The notes under the pieces were generated by a model. The model saw only the letters and a program-made list of their open reading frames with translations. It was not told the origin of the DNA and did not search any database. A program made the position numbers and the translations under genes. A DNA stretch of 64,000 nt, from contig NZ_CP104861.1 of the NCBI RefSeq assembly GCF_025426255.1, positions 2,790,001 through 2,854,000 on the forward strand, given 5' to 3'. This document shows, piece by piece, positions 49,315 to 57,557 of this stretch (positions within the stretch are counted from its first letter, which is position 1; every line of letters begins with the position of its first letter). The DNA comes from Pseudomonas fragi (GTDB taxonomy: Bacteria; Pseudomonadota; Gammaproteobacteria; Pseudomonadales; Pseudomonadaceae).

Positions 49315-50598
49315 ATGTTCATAGCATTCGCGATTTTTTTACTCACCCTGGTCCTGGTTATCTGGCAACCCAAAGGCCTGGGTGTGGGCTGGAGCGCTTC
49401 CTTCGGCGCGGGGCTGGCTCTGATTGCAGGCGTCGTGTCGTTCCATGATATTGCGCTGGTGTGGGCCATTGTCTGGAATGCCACCGCCACATTTATCGCC
49501 GTTATCATCATCAGCCTGTTGCTCGACGAGGCGGGGTTTTTTCAGTGGGCAGCACTGCATGTGGCGCGCTGGGCCAAAGGCGACGGCCGTCGGCTGTTCG
49601 TGTTTACCGTGTTGCTGGGGGCCGGGGTATCCGCCCTGTTTGCCAATGACGGTGCCGCCCTGATCCTGACCCCCATCGTTATTTCGATACTGCTCGCTTT
49701 ACGCTTTTCTCCTGCCTCGACCCTGGCCTTTGTCATGGCCGCAGGTTTTATTGCCGATACCGCCAGCTTGCCGCTGGTGGTCTCTAACCTCGTCAATATC
49801 GTTTCGGCGGACTATTTCGGCCTGGGCTTCAGTGAATACGCTGCGGTCATGGTGCCGGTCAACCTGGTTGCCGTAGCCGCCACGCTGCTGGTGCTGTACG
49901 GGTTTTTCCGGCGTGACATTCCACGGCATTACTCGCTGGAAGACTTGCCCGAGCCACGGGATGCCATTCGTGACCCACTTACCTTCTATGTCGGCTGGGC
50001 CGTTTTGCTCTTGTTGCTCACAGGACTGTTCGCGCTGGAGCCGATGGGCATTCCGATCAGTGCCATTGCTGCGGTGTGCGCCGCCCTGCTGTTCGCGGTC
50101 GCAGCGCGCGGCCACGTCATTTCCACCCGACGCGTGCTGCGTGAAGCGCCCTGGCAGGTGGTGACGTTCTCGCTGGGCATGTACCTGGTGGTTTACGGGA
50201 TGAAAAATGCCGGGCTGACCACCTGGCTGACGATGGCCCTCAACTCTATGGCCGAACTCGGTCTCTGGGGGGCAACCTTGGGGACGGGCGTGCTGGCGGC
50301 GCTGTTGTCTTCGGTCATGAATAACATGCCTGGGGTGTTGCTTGGCGCGTTGTCGATTCAAGCCAGTGATGCCAGCGGCGTGATCCGCGAGGCCATGATC
50401 TACGCCAATGTCATCGGCTCTGACCTGGGCCCCAAAATCACCCCCATCGGTAGCCTGGCCACACTGCTCTGGCTGCATGTTCTGGAGCGCAAGGGGATCC
50501 GCATCACTTGGGGTTACTACTGCAAGACCGGATTGATCCTGACCCTGCCAATTTTGCTTGTCACCCTGTCAGCCCTGGCCTTGCGCCTGAGCGTTTAA
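49315..50598 (+). CDS. arsB: Arsenite efflux transporter ArsB
   Basis: A 427-residue, 12-TM protein matching the usual ArsB length. [27 protein letters not shown] opens the protein, and the ion-path region includes [20 protein letters not shown] and [17 protein letters not shown]. It pumps arsenite/antimonite across the inner membrane, driven by proton-motive force alone or with an ArsA ATPase (none here). I start at ATG 49315, 12 codons inside the longest frame, to match the family. It lies 23 bp after arsR and 11 bp before arsC. Confidence 0.96.
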   Translation: MFIAFAIFLLTLVLVIWQPKGLGVGWSASFGAGLALIAGVVSFHDIALVWAIVWNATATFIAVIIISLLLDEAGFFQWAALHVARWAKGDGRRLFVFTVLLGAGVSALFANDGAALILTPIVISILLALRFSPASTLAFVMAAGFIADTASLPLVVSNLVNIVSADYFGLGFSEYAAVMVPVNLVAVAATLLVLYGFFRRDIPRHYSLEDLPEPRDAIRDPLTFYVGWAVLLLLLTGLFALEPMGIPISAIAAVCAALLFAVAARGHVISTRRVLREAPWQVVTFSLGMYLVVYGMKNAGLTTWLTMALNSMAELGLWGATLGTGVLAALLSSVMNNMPGVLLGALSIQASDASGVIREAMIYANVIGSDLGPKITPIGSLATLLWLHVLERKGIRITWGYYCKTGLILTLPILLVTLSALALRLSV

Positions 50599-50609
50599 GA
50601 GGAAAGACC

Positions 50610-51080
50610 ATGCGCGTTTTGTTTATGTGTACCGCCAATAGCTGTCGCAGCATCTTGTCTGAAGCCATGTTCAACCATCTTGCACCGCAGGGCTTCCAGG
50701 CCATCAGTGCCGGCAGCTTTCCGAAGGGGCAGGTCTTGCCCCGCAGCCTGACTACCTTGCAAGAGGCCGGAATCGATATCGATGGTTTGAGCAGTAAAGG
50801 TAATGACGCCTTCCAGAGCAACCCGCCGGATATTGTCATTACCGTCTGCGACAAGGCCGCCGGTGAGGCGTGCCCGGTATATTTCGGGCCCGCGCTCAAA
50901 GCCCACTGGGGGTTGGAAGACCCTTCAGAGGTCAAGGGCGACGAGGCAACCGTCGCGGCCGCCTTTCACGCCACCCTGGCGCACATCGAAACGCGCTGCC
51001 GGGCGTTCCTCGCCCTGCCCTTTGCCCAACTTGAGCCCGCGGCACTAAAGCGCGAACTCGACCGCATCAGCACCCTGTAA
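50610..51080 (+). CDS. arsC: Arsenate reductase ArsC (LMW-PTPase/thioredoxin type)
   Basis: A 156-residue reductase of the low-molecular-weight phosphatase fold. The P-loop is CTANSCRS (Cys7...Arg13, with Cys12), and the redox cysteines Cys80 and Cys88 lie in ITVCDKAAGEACPVYFG. It reduces arsenate to arsenite for export by ArsB. It starts 11 bp after arsB. The arsH gene often found after arsC in Pseudomonas is missing; the next genes are on the other strand. Confidence 0.95.
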   Translation: MRVLFMCTANSCRSILSEAMFNHLAPQGFQAISAGSFPKGQVLPRSLTTLQEAGIDIDGLSSKGNDAFQSNPPDIVITVCDKAAGEACPVYFGPALKAHWGLEDPSEVKGDEATVAAAFHATLAHIETRCRAFLALPFAQLEPAALKRELDRISTL

Positions 51081-51097
51081 CGGTAAATTCCGGCAAT

Positions 51098-51406
51098 TCA
51101 CAGATGCCTGAATACTGCTGCCGCGATGACCCCTGCCGCAATCGCGGGCAGAGGTTTCTTGAGCAGCAGCATTACCACTGCCGTGGTCAGCAAGGCCAGC
51201 CGTGCGCCGTTATCACCGTTAAGCGCCAAGGGCGCCAGGAGTGCGACCAGTACTGAGCCAGACATGGCGCTGATAAACTGCTGCACCCGGTAGTTGATGG
51301 GCACGAAGGACATGACGAAGACGCCCCCCAGGCGCGTGACCAGAGTCACCACGGCCATGATCAGGATGATGATAAATGCGCCGTAGCCCGCGCTATCAAT
51401 GCTCAT
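51098..51406 (-). CDS. azlD: AzlD-family branched-chain amino-acid exporter subunit
   Basis: A 102-residue hydrophobic protein with three to four membrane segments (IIILIMAVVTLVTRLGGVFVMS, SGSVLVALLAPLALN, AIAAGVIAAAVF). It has the small-subunit pattern of AzlD with the conserved TRxxG-type motif after the first segment. It overlaps the azlC stop (ATGA), so both are translated together. The AzlCD pair exports branched-chain amino acids and their analogues. It lies convergent with arsC; 17 bp separate them. Confidence 0.9.
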   Translation of the reverse strand: MSIDSAGYGAFIIILIMAVVTLVTRLGGVFVMSFVPINYRVQQFISAMSGSVLVALLAPLALNGDNGARLALLTTAVVMLLLKKPLPAIAAGVIAAAVFRHL

Positions 51407-52140
51407 TTCTTCTTCTCCATCCAGACCGCACCCAGCACACCACCGGCCAATGCGCCGACTACTACATGGCTATTTTCCGGCAAATACCGGTGTGCCAGCA
51501 GTGATGAGGCGGCTGCCACGCACCAGATAATCAGCATGCGCAGGTTCTTTTGCCCGCCGATCACCATCGCCAGCAGAAAGCAGCCCATCACCATGTCCAG
51601 CCCAAGACTTACCGGGTCCTGGATTTCGCTGCCGAAATACACGCCCAGCCAACTGCCCAGTACCCAGGCCGCCCACAGGGCAATGCCGCCGCCCAAAATC
51701 AGGCCAACACCTGATTTGCCGCTGTTGAACGATTGCATCGACATCGCCCAGTTGGCATCCGAGATCACCATCATCACCCCGTAGCGCTTGGCAGCGGGAA
51801 GCTCGCGCAACCAGGGATACAAGGTCGCACCCATCAGAAGGTGTCGGGCATTGATCGCAAACACCGTAACGATCAAAGGAACAACAGGAACCTGCGCGCC
51901 CCATAGATCGAGAGCAGCAAATTGTGACGCCCCGGCAAATACCAGGGCGCTCATCAGCAGACTCGACGAATCGTCCAGCCCGGTCTGCGCAGCGGCAAGA
52001 CCAAAGGCTACCCCGAAGACCACCACAAACAGGGATATGGGCAAGAGCTGTTTGAAGCCATCCCATACCTCGCTCCAATCCAGCTCGACCGAGCGTTTAT
52101 CCGCACTCAACAAAACATCATCTCCTTTGTGCTTCGACAT
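51403..52140 (-). CDS. azlC: AzlC-family branched-chain amino-acid exporter
   Basis: A 245-residue protein with about five to seven membrane segments. A ~28-residue N-terminal polar extension precedes the family core (WDGFKQLLPISLFVVVFGVAFGLAAAQTGLD, MSALVFAGASQFAALDLWG, VFAINARHLLMGATLYPWL, ISDANWAMSM). It is the large subunit of the AzlCD exporter. Its stop overlaps the azlD start. No regulator is next to the pair. Confidence 0.92.
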   Translation of the reverse strand: MSKHKGDDVLLSADKRSVELDWSEVWDGFKQLLPISLFVVVFGVAFGLAAAQTGLDDSSSLLMSALVFAGASQFAALDLWGAQVPVVPLIVTVFAINARHLLMGATLYPWLRELPAAKRYGVMMVISDANWAMSMQSFNSGKSGVGLILGGGIALWAAWVLGSWLGVYFGSEIQDPVSLGLDMVMGCFLLAMVIGGQKNLRMLIIWCVAAASSLLAHRYLPENSHVVVGALAGGVLGAVWMEKKK

Positions 52141-52290
52141 GCTGCTTTTTTGCCAGCATTTTGTGGGTTCGAATTTAATCCAGAAAGGCCAACAAGTGTT
52201 AGAGCCTGATTCGACTTTCGAATAACCACAACCGACACAGTACTTGAAGAATTTGCAGAGGGTTTGGTGCTGCGCATGACCGGGAGACCA

Positions 52291-52312
52291 GCGCCTCTCA
52301 CAAGAAAGGCGC
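52291..52312 (-). terminator. Weak hairpin after cscA
   Basis: GCGCCT and AGGCGC arms with a 10-base loop, just past the end of the sucrose hydrolase gene. It has no convincing T-tract. Confidence 0.35.
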
Positions 52313-52321
52313 CGGGTTTGT

Positions 52322-53797
52322 TCATATATTCAGATCGGCAAGACGCCATACTGATATGTCGCTAAAACACCCGGTTCCGTTGACGGCAAAAGCGCTGGCC
52401 AACAGGCTGTCGGGGCGCGGGTAAATCCGACTGCTCAAGGTATAGGCACCATCGTCGACAAACACTTCGATCGACGAGCGATCAAGGAAAATCCGCAGCG
52501 CGATACGGGTTTGCTCCGCAGCAATCGGTACGCTGCGAACACCGCTCACACCGGCCCCCGAGCTTTGCCGGTTGAGTACCAGGCGGCGAGCCATCGCATC
52601 GAAATACAGCAAGGTGCGTTCCTTCCCGTCTTCGCTACAGCGCAGCGCCAAGCCAAAGCGCTCGGCGCTGCTGCCCGTCAGGTCGAGTTCAAGCTCGAAC
52701 TCCAGAAGCGCGCCCTGCACATCGAGTACACAACTACCGGACTTGACCTCGCAGCTCTGCAACAGGGTCTGCGATTGCCTCAGCGCCGCCAGTTCACGGG
52801 CGGGACGCATGCGCAGCCGTTCACCGTCACGGCTCAACTCACGCGGCAACGATAGCGCTCCGCACCAATGATCGGCCTGAGTGGGCATCGGGCTCTCCCA
52901 CATATCCATCCAGGCCCACAGCAGGCGGCGCCCGTCTGGCGCCAACAGGGTCTGTGCGGCATAAAAATCGTGGCCGTGATCCAGCTCATGCAGATCACCG
53001 AGCACATGGAAGCAGCCGCTGTCATCCAGCTGGCCTGTTCGATAGCTGTTCTGAAACAGGTTCCAGTTATCGTAACCGGCGGGTTTCAGACCTTGCGGCG
53101 AATATAGAAAAAAATCGCGCCCATCCAGTTCAAAAATATCCGGGCATTCCCACATATAGCCATCCGGAACGCGTTGCCCCTGCAGCGCGCAGCCCAGATA
53201 CTCCCAGTCATGCAAATCCCGGGAGCGGTAGAGTAAAAGCTGTGGGTCGTCGCCCTGGCGAGCACCCAGTGCCATCCACCATTGGCCATCCCGGTTCCAG
53301 ACCTTTGGATCACGCCAATGCATGACCGAGGGATCCGGTGGCGTTTGCAGGACCACGCCATGCTTGGTGAAATTAATCCCGTCCGTGCTGCTGGCCAGGC
53401 ATTGCACTTGGCGAATCTTGTCGTCATCGCGCACCTCCCCCAGCCAGAGGTGCCCGGTGTAGATCAAGTACAAGGTATCGTCCAACACCACCGCCGAACC
53501 TGAAAAACAGCCGTCCCGATCGTAAGCTTCATTCGGCGCCAGGGCGATGGGCAAATGCTCCCAATGCACCAGGTCAGAGCTTTTGGCATGCCCCCAGTGC
53601 ATCGGTCCCCACTGCGCTGAATAGGGATGGTGTTGATAAAACAGGTGGTATTCGCCGCGAAAAAACACCAGGCCATTCGGGTCGTTCATCCATCCCGCTG
53701 GCGGTGACAAGTGATAGCCAAGGCGATAGTCATTACCTCGTTCAGGCAATTTCTTTTCGATGGCGCGATGCGCTTGATCCAGCAGTGCAGCGTGCAT
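52322..53797 (-). CDS. cscA: Sucrose hydrolase / beta-fructosidase (GH32)
   Basis: A 491-residue cytoplasmic GH32 enzyme. The nucleophile motif WMNDPNG (Asp39) is at about 36-42, RDP in SVMHWRDPKVW supplies the transition-state Asp, and the EC motif in MWECPDIFEL the acid/base Glu. The C-terminal beta-sandwich ends with RIFLDRSSIEVFVDDGAYTLSSRIYP. There is no signal peptide, so it hydrolyses imported sucrose to glucose and fructose. It lies 14 bp after cscB on the same strand and is co-transcribed. No fructokinase gene lies in the visible vicinity. Confidence 0.94.
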   Translation of the reverse strand: MHAALLDQAHRAIEKKLPERGNDYRLGYHLSPPAGWMNDPNGLVFFRGEYHLFYQHHPYSAQWGPMHWGHAKSSDLVHWEHLPIALAPNEAYDRDGCFSGSAVVLDDTLYLIYTGHLWLGEVRDDDKIRQVQCLASSTDGINFTKHGVVLQTPPDPSVMHWRDPKVWNRDGQWWMALGARQGDDPQLLLYRSRDLHDWEYLGCALQGQRVPDGYMWECPDIFELDGRDFFLYSPQGLKPAGYDNWNLFQNSYRTGQLDDSGCFHVLGDLHELDHGHDFYAAQTLLAPDGRRLLWAWMDMWESPMPTQADHWCGALSLPRELSRDGERLRMRPARELAALRQSQTLLQSCEVKSGSCVLDVQGALLEFELELDLTGSSAERFGLALRCSEDGKERTLLYFDAMARRLVLNRQSSGAGVSGVRSVPIAAEQTRIALRIFLDRSSIEVFVDDGAYTLSSRIYPRPDSLLASAFAVNGTGCFSDISVWRLADLNI

Positions 53798-53811
53798 GGC
53801 TTGGTCCTTAC

Positions 53812-55101
53812 TTAAGGTTCATAACGGGTGACTGATTGAGCAATGGCGGGCAGTTCCCGCACCTGCAAGGCAGCGGATTTTTCTCCAGGGCGCAGCGGAT
53901 CCGCGCGCAACAAGGTCCAGGACAGCACCAGACAAATGCCGACAAGTCCGGACATCAGAATGTAAACGTTGGCAAAGCCAAACTGGTCATAGCCAAAACC
54001 CACCAGCGGCGACAGCAGCATCGCCGTCAGTTGCTGGGCGAACTGGAAGCCCACCAGATAGATGGAAGCCGACAGGCGTGAATCAAAGTTCAGCGAAATA
54101 TATTTGAATACCGAAACCAGCAGGATCGGTACTTCAATGGCGTGCATCATCTTGCAGGCCGCAACAGTCCAGACGTCTGTGGCCAGCCCGGAGCCAAGAA
54201 TGCGCACAAACATGATGGCGCCAGCCAGTATCAACCCGTATTTGGCACCGGTACGGCTGACCACCCAAGGCGCCAGCAACAACAAGGCCGCCTCAAGCAA
54301 TACCTGGCTTGAGTTCAAATAACCGTAGGCACTGGTCCCTTCTTGTGGTGTGGAAAAGAAGGATGAGAAATACACCGGGAACTGTTGTTCGTAGATCATG
54401 TAAATCCCGCAAACACCGGTCAGGTACACGCTGAATGCCCAGAAACGGGGCATCTTGAGCAACTGCCAGAGATCATCCAGATGCACCGGAGCCACTGCTG
54501 CGCCGGTATTCACGCCCTTTTGATGAAACCTGCTCAGATCCAATTGAGACAAAATCAGCAAGAAAGCGATCCCGGCTGCACTGCTCATGTAAAAGGCGAT
54601 GTCAGGGTCAATGTTGAAGACCACGCCCACTACACATGTCGCCGCCGCCCAACCTAAAGACCCCCACATTCTGGTAGTGCCGAACTCGAACCCCATATGC
54701 CGTGAAAGGCGTTCGGTATAGCTCTCGATCACGCCAACGCCCGCGAGCATCGCAAGCGCCAGGAAAGCAGCGCCGACAATCGCCCCCAACACTACGTTTT
54801 CAGCCAGTAAATTGGCATACACGTAAATTGCGAACGGCGCCGAAGCACAGAGCAGAATACCAATCCAGACCAGCAGCTTCTTCGACAGCCCGAGCCGGTC
54901 CTGAAGTGCGCCATAGAACGGTTGAATCAGCAGTGCCGCCACGGCATTGGCGGCGAACACATACCCGGTTTCCGTACCGCTGAGGCCTATCACTCGATGA
55001 AGCCATATAGAGAAAAGGGAGTAACTGGAAGACCACGCGAAAAAGAAAAAAAACAGCAAACCACTAATAAGCCAGTACTCACGTTTGACCGTCAGTTGCA
55101 T
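53812..55101 (-). CDS. cscB: Sucrose:H+ symporter CscB (MFS, LacY type)
   Basis: A 429-residue, 12-TM transporter of the oligosaccharide:H+ symporter family. The N-terminal YWLISGLLFFFFFAWSSSYSLFSIWLHRVIGLSGTETG, QPFYGALQDRLGLSKKLLVW (motif A) and GFEFGTTRMWGSLGWA are closely LacY/CscB-like. It imports sucrose with protons and is paired with cscA. ATG 55101 fits the family N-terminus; an earlier TTG has no support. A perfect 12-bp GTTAAC-type palindrome sits 27-38 bp upstream, resembling LacI-family operators, though no LacI-type gene is adjacent. Confidence 0.93.
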   Translation of the reverse strand: MQLTVKREYWLISGLLFFFFFAWSSSYSLFSIWLHRVIGLSGTETGYVFAANAVAALLIQPFYGALQDRLGLSKKLLVWIGILLCASAPFAIYVYANLLAENVVLGAIVGAAFLALAMLAGVGVIESYTERLSRHMGFEFGTTRMWGSLGWAAATCVVGVVFNIDPDIAFYMSSAAGIAFLLILSQLDLSRFHQKGVNTGAAVAPVHLDDLWQLLKMPRFWAFSVYLTGVCGIYMIYEQQFPVYFSSFFSTPQEGTSAYGYLNSSQVLLEAALLLLAPWVVSRTGAKYGLILAGAIMFVRILGSGLATDVWTVAACKMMHAIEVPILLVSVFKYISLNFDSRLSASIYLVGFQFAQQLTAMLLSPLVGFGYDQFGFANVYILMSGLVGICLVLSWTLLRADPLRPGEKSAALQVRELPAIAQSVTRYEP

Positions 55102-55127
55102 GTGATGCCCCAATTATTTTTATTTAA

Positions 55128-55139
55128 GTTAACGTTAAC
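55128..55139. promoter_or_regulatory. LacI-type palindromic operator before cscB
   Basis: GTTAACGTTAAC is a perfect palindrome with a central CG step, as in many LacI/GalR-family operators. It lies 27 bp upstream of the cscB start in an AT-rich promoter region. The cognate repressor is not in the window. Confidence 0.5.
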
Positions 55140-55251
55140 ATTTGCTCCATTATTACGCGCGGCAAACGCTTCGCTGTCAAGGTCCTGGAGTGCACACATA
55201 CTCAAAAAGATCGTGTTGGCTGCATCACGGGGCTGCTGGGAGTGGGCTTGT

Positions 55252-55575
55252 TCACGATCGAATTGAATCCGACTTGTGCCTGAAACCATCAATCACGATG
55301 TACAGCAACGGCCCTATGGACACAAAAACCGCCGTCACCAGCAAGTAAGGCAGCACCGATGCCAGCGATCGGCCTTTGGCACGTGCATCCCGGTACATCC
55401 AGATGCAGGCCATGACCGCGAGCAAATAGAGATCGATGACAACTTGAGCCGTGTCCGGGCTCGACATCAACCCAAGCCCGAACGCAATCAGCGACTGGTC
55501 GGCCTGCAGCATCGTGAATGCCGTGTATGCACAGAAGCCCAGCAGTACAGCGAGGGCGATATAAGGTCGGTTCAT
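55252..55575 (-). CDS. DUF2834-family small membrane protein
   Basis: A 107-residue protein with three to four membrane segments. RPYIALAVLLGFCAYTAFTMLQADQSLIAFGLGLMSSPDTAQVVIDLYLLAVMACIWMYRDARAKGRSL fits what I recall of DUF2834, with a conserved D-x-x-L after the second segment and W-x-x-x-D-A-R-x-x-G. The function is unknown. ATG 55575 gives a plausible ribosome site (GGATAAG); an earlier start overlaps the promoter of the divergent regulator gene. It stands alone. Confidence 0.78.
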   Translation of the reverse strand: MNRPYIALAVLLGFCAYTAFTMLQADQSLIAFGLGLMSSPDTAQVVIDLYLLAVMACIWMYRDARAKGRSLASVLPYLLVTAVFVSIGPLLYIVIDGFRHKSDSIRS

Positions 55576-55685
55576 TGGCTTATCCGATTGAGGAGTACGG
55601 GCAATAAGTAAGTGATACTTTTGCCCCATCAGCAATGACCTCACAGGTCATGGACTCAACCCTGTGTCACTGCCAGAGTTAACGC

Positions 55686-56492
55686 ATGAGCATCCAACCG
55701 TTCCCCCGCACCACCCCCCCGATAACTGCCGGCCCGCAGCTTCGATTATTGCGGCGTCAGGCCCGATTGAGCCAGCTGGATCTGGCCTTGATCACGGGTA
55801 TTTCCCAGCGCCATTTGAGTTGCATTGAAACCGGGCGGGCCAAACCGAGCCCCGGTACATTGCATAACCTGTTGATGGCCCTTGAAGTCCCGCTGGAACA
55901 CTGCAACAGCCTGTTCCTGGCCGCGGGTTACGCGCCGCGCTACAAGACCACTGAGCTCTCCTCTGCGGCAATGACAGCGGTGCGTGACGCCATTAGCCAT
56001 GTGCTGCACGCCAACAACCCCGCCCCGGCGATTGTGCTGGGCAGTCACTGGGAAGTCCTGGCCGCCAACGCCAGCACCGGTGTGTTGTTCGACTTGGTCG
56101 GACTGCCCACGGATTCAGCACAGGAATTGAATTTGCTGACCACGCTGCTGCAACCCGGTGGTCTGGGCGACCACTTGATCAACCCCGAAGAAATAAGACG
56201 CCTGGCCTGGCAGAGAGCAACTCGCGAAGCTCTGGACAACCCCACACTGGCCAGCCTTCTGCAAACCCTCTCCGCCCCGGACTACTGCGCATCAATGGCC
56301 AGCGAGTTGCCGCCGCTGGTGTTGACCCGCATCAGAACACCCCAGGGCGAGCTGAACTTTATGTCCACTTTCACCACGTTCGGCATGCCGCTGGATATCA
56401 CCGTGACTTCATTGCGTATCGAACACTTGATCCCGGCCGACGCGCAAACCTGGCAAACCATGACCGCTGCGTATGAGCGGTCACTGTGCTGA
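55686..56492 (+). CDS. XRE-family transcriptional regulator with MmyB-type ligand domain
   Basis: A 268-residue regulator. The N-terminal Cro/CI-type HTH is GPQLRLLRRQARLSQLDLALITGISQRHLSCIETGRAKPSPGTLHNLLMALEVP. The C-terminal MmyB-like domain (PAIVLGSHWEVLAANAST...) is complete and ends PADAQTWQTMTAAYERSL. MmyB-type regulators bind fatty-acid-like or other small ligands. It diverges from the DUF2834 gene and converges on the VOC gene. Its target is unknown. Confidence 0.92.
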   Translation: MSIQPFPRTTPPITAGPQLRLLRRQARLSQLDLALITGISQRHLSCIETGRAKPSPGTLHNLLMALEVPLEHCNSLFLAAGYAPRYKTTELSSAAMTAVRDAISHVLHANNPAPAIVLGSHWEVLAANASTGVLFDLVGLPTDSAQELNLLTTLLQPGGLGDHLINPEEIRRLAWQRATREALDNPTLASLLQTLSAPDYCASMASELPPLVLTRIRTPQGELNFMSTFTTFGMPLDITVTSLRIEHLIPADAQTWQTMTAAYERSLC

Positions 56493-56513
56493 GTCGTATC
56501 AAGGGGAGAGTTA

Positions 56514-57044
56514 TCAGCTCTGGCAGAACCGAATCCGGTTACCGAACGGATCATGGACTTCAAGAACCTGCCCCCAGCCTTGCTGGACAATTTCCGGTCG
56601 ACCATACCCATAGCGTTTGCCTAGCAGCTCGTCGCGAAGCAGCTGGATATTGTGCATCGGGACAAATACCGTCGAGCCCGGGCTGGCATCGCCATGATGC
56701 TCCGACAGATGCAATTGCAGACCAGCGCGGCCAATCCCCAGATACAACGGTAAATCCGCTTCAAAGCGATGCTCGAACTCAACACTGAAACCCAGAAAGT
56801 CCAGATAGAACTCCCGTGCCTTGGCTTCGTCGAACATGCGCAATATGGGGATGGGTTTGTCGAACGTGACAGCAGGCACTGTGCTCTCGTGGGGGAGCCG
56901 GGTGCAGGCGGTATTCCAGTCCTTGTAACCCAATTGCAGGGCAACCAGTTCAAGGGCGATGGAGTGAGAGACCTCCTGATTGCGCTCCTGCAGCGAGGCT
57001 CGCAAGCTCTTGGCCATCTGTTTGGCTTTCTCGATTGACAACAT
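56514..57044 (-). CDS. VOC/glyoxalase-superfamily protein with extra N-terminal domain
   Basis: A 176-residue protein. The C-terminal ~115 residues are a vicinal-oxygen-chelate domain: ILRMFDEAKAREFYLDFLGFSVEFEHRFEADLPLYLGIGRAGLQLHLSEHHGD... VLEVHDPFGNRIRF, as in bleomycin-resistance-like proteins. The first ~60 residues (EKAKQMAKSLRASLQERNQEVSHSIALELVALQLGYKDWNTA) form a helical domain found on a subset of 'glyoxalase superfamily' proteins. A drug-binding or unassigned enzymatic role is possible; the substrate is unknown. It is a single gene. Confidence 0.88.
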   Translation of the reverse strand: MLSIEKAKQMAKSLRASLQERNQEVSHSIALELVALQLGYKDWNTACTRLPHESTVPAVTFDKPIPILRMFDEAKAREFYLDFLGFSVEFEHRFEADLPLYLGIGRAGLQLHLSEHHGDASPGSTVFVPMHNIQLLRDELLGKRYGYGRPEIVQQGWGQVLEVHDPFGNRIRFCQS

Positions 57045-57219
57045 GACTGCTCCTGGAGTCGAAGACTTTTGGTGCTCGCGTTGTCAAACCTCGACCGTCA
57101 AGAGAGATACGACAGGGCTTGAAAAGGAATGCTTTCACCTTCCCCATCGGGAGCGAGCGGCGGGCAGCATCGGCCAGTGCCGATAGTACACACCCGCCGC
57201 CTCGAGTCACAACCTCACC

Positions 57220-57340
57220 GCTGAGGAGCGTAGCGAGGCTGCGTCCGGCTGCGCAGCAGGCGTAGAGTCAGATCATGCGGTGTATCAGGAGATTCCGGCA
57301 CTTAGGTTTTACGACTGCGGCGCAGCCTCGCCAGCTACAG
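57220..57340 (+). repeat. Pseudomonas intergenic repeat with GCAGCCTCG...CAGCTACAG end
   Basis: The left part GAGGAGCGTAGCGAGGCTGC is roughly mirrored by the right end GCGGCGCAGCCTCGCCAGCT, so the unit (~120 bp) is imperfectly palindromic at its ends. Its right end matches the partial unit at 37456-37517. Similar units occur widely in fluorescens-group genomes as I recall. Confidence 0.6.
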
Positions 57341-57469
57341 ATTGACGTTGGCCCCAATCAGATTGCAGCCACTAAAACGCTCAAGCAATACGAAAGCCAA
57401 TCACATCAATTAACCATTTATTTGACGTTTTTTTCTCACTCCCGGTTCTACATTCGCCGCGCCTGAGCA

Positions 57470-57489
57470 TGCTAATGATTCCCATTGAT
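57470..57489. promoter_or_regulatory. Possible Fur box of the ferric-iron ABC operon
   Basis: TGCTAATGATTCCCATTGAT contains an AATGAT half with a loosely inverted ATTGAT partner, ~70 bp before the binding-protein start. It is plausible for an iron importer but weaker than the box at 48774. Confidence 0.45.
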
Positions 57490-57557
57490 TCTGGAGCCAC
57501 TACGCATTGCCTCTCGTCATCTGCCGCGCATAAATCTAAAACCCGGAGTTGCACACC

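Larger units (their letters stand above)
57045..57557. other. Long intergenic region: repeat copy plus promoter of the iron ABC operon
   Basis: No gene is supported. It holds the intergenic repeat at 57220-57340, an AT-rich part (57380-57480), and a Fur-box-like sequence at 57470-57489. The rest has no feature I can name. Confidence 0.5.

Noticed and set aside
49699..50478. 259-codon open frame opposite arsB
   Set aside because: Antisense to arsB, with Q/H/R-rich composition; no start signal.
55092..55292. Minus-strand frame upstream of cscB considered as a LacI-repressor remnant
   Set aside because: Contains no helix-turn-helix or periplasmic-binding-protein-like motif and overlaps the operator region.
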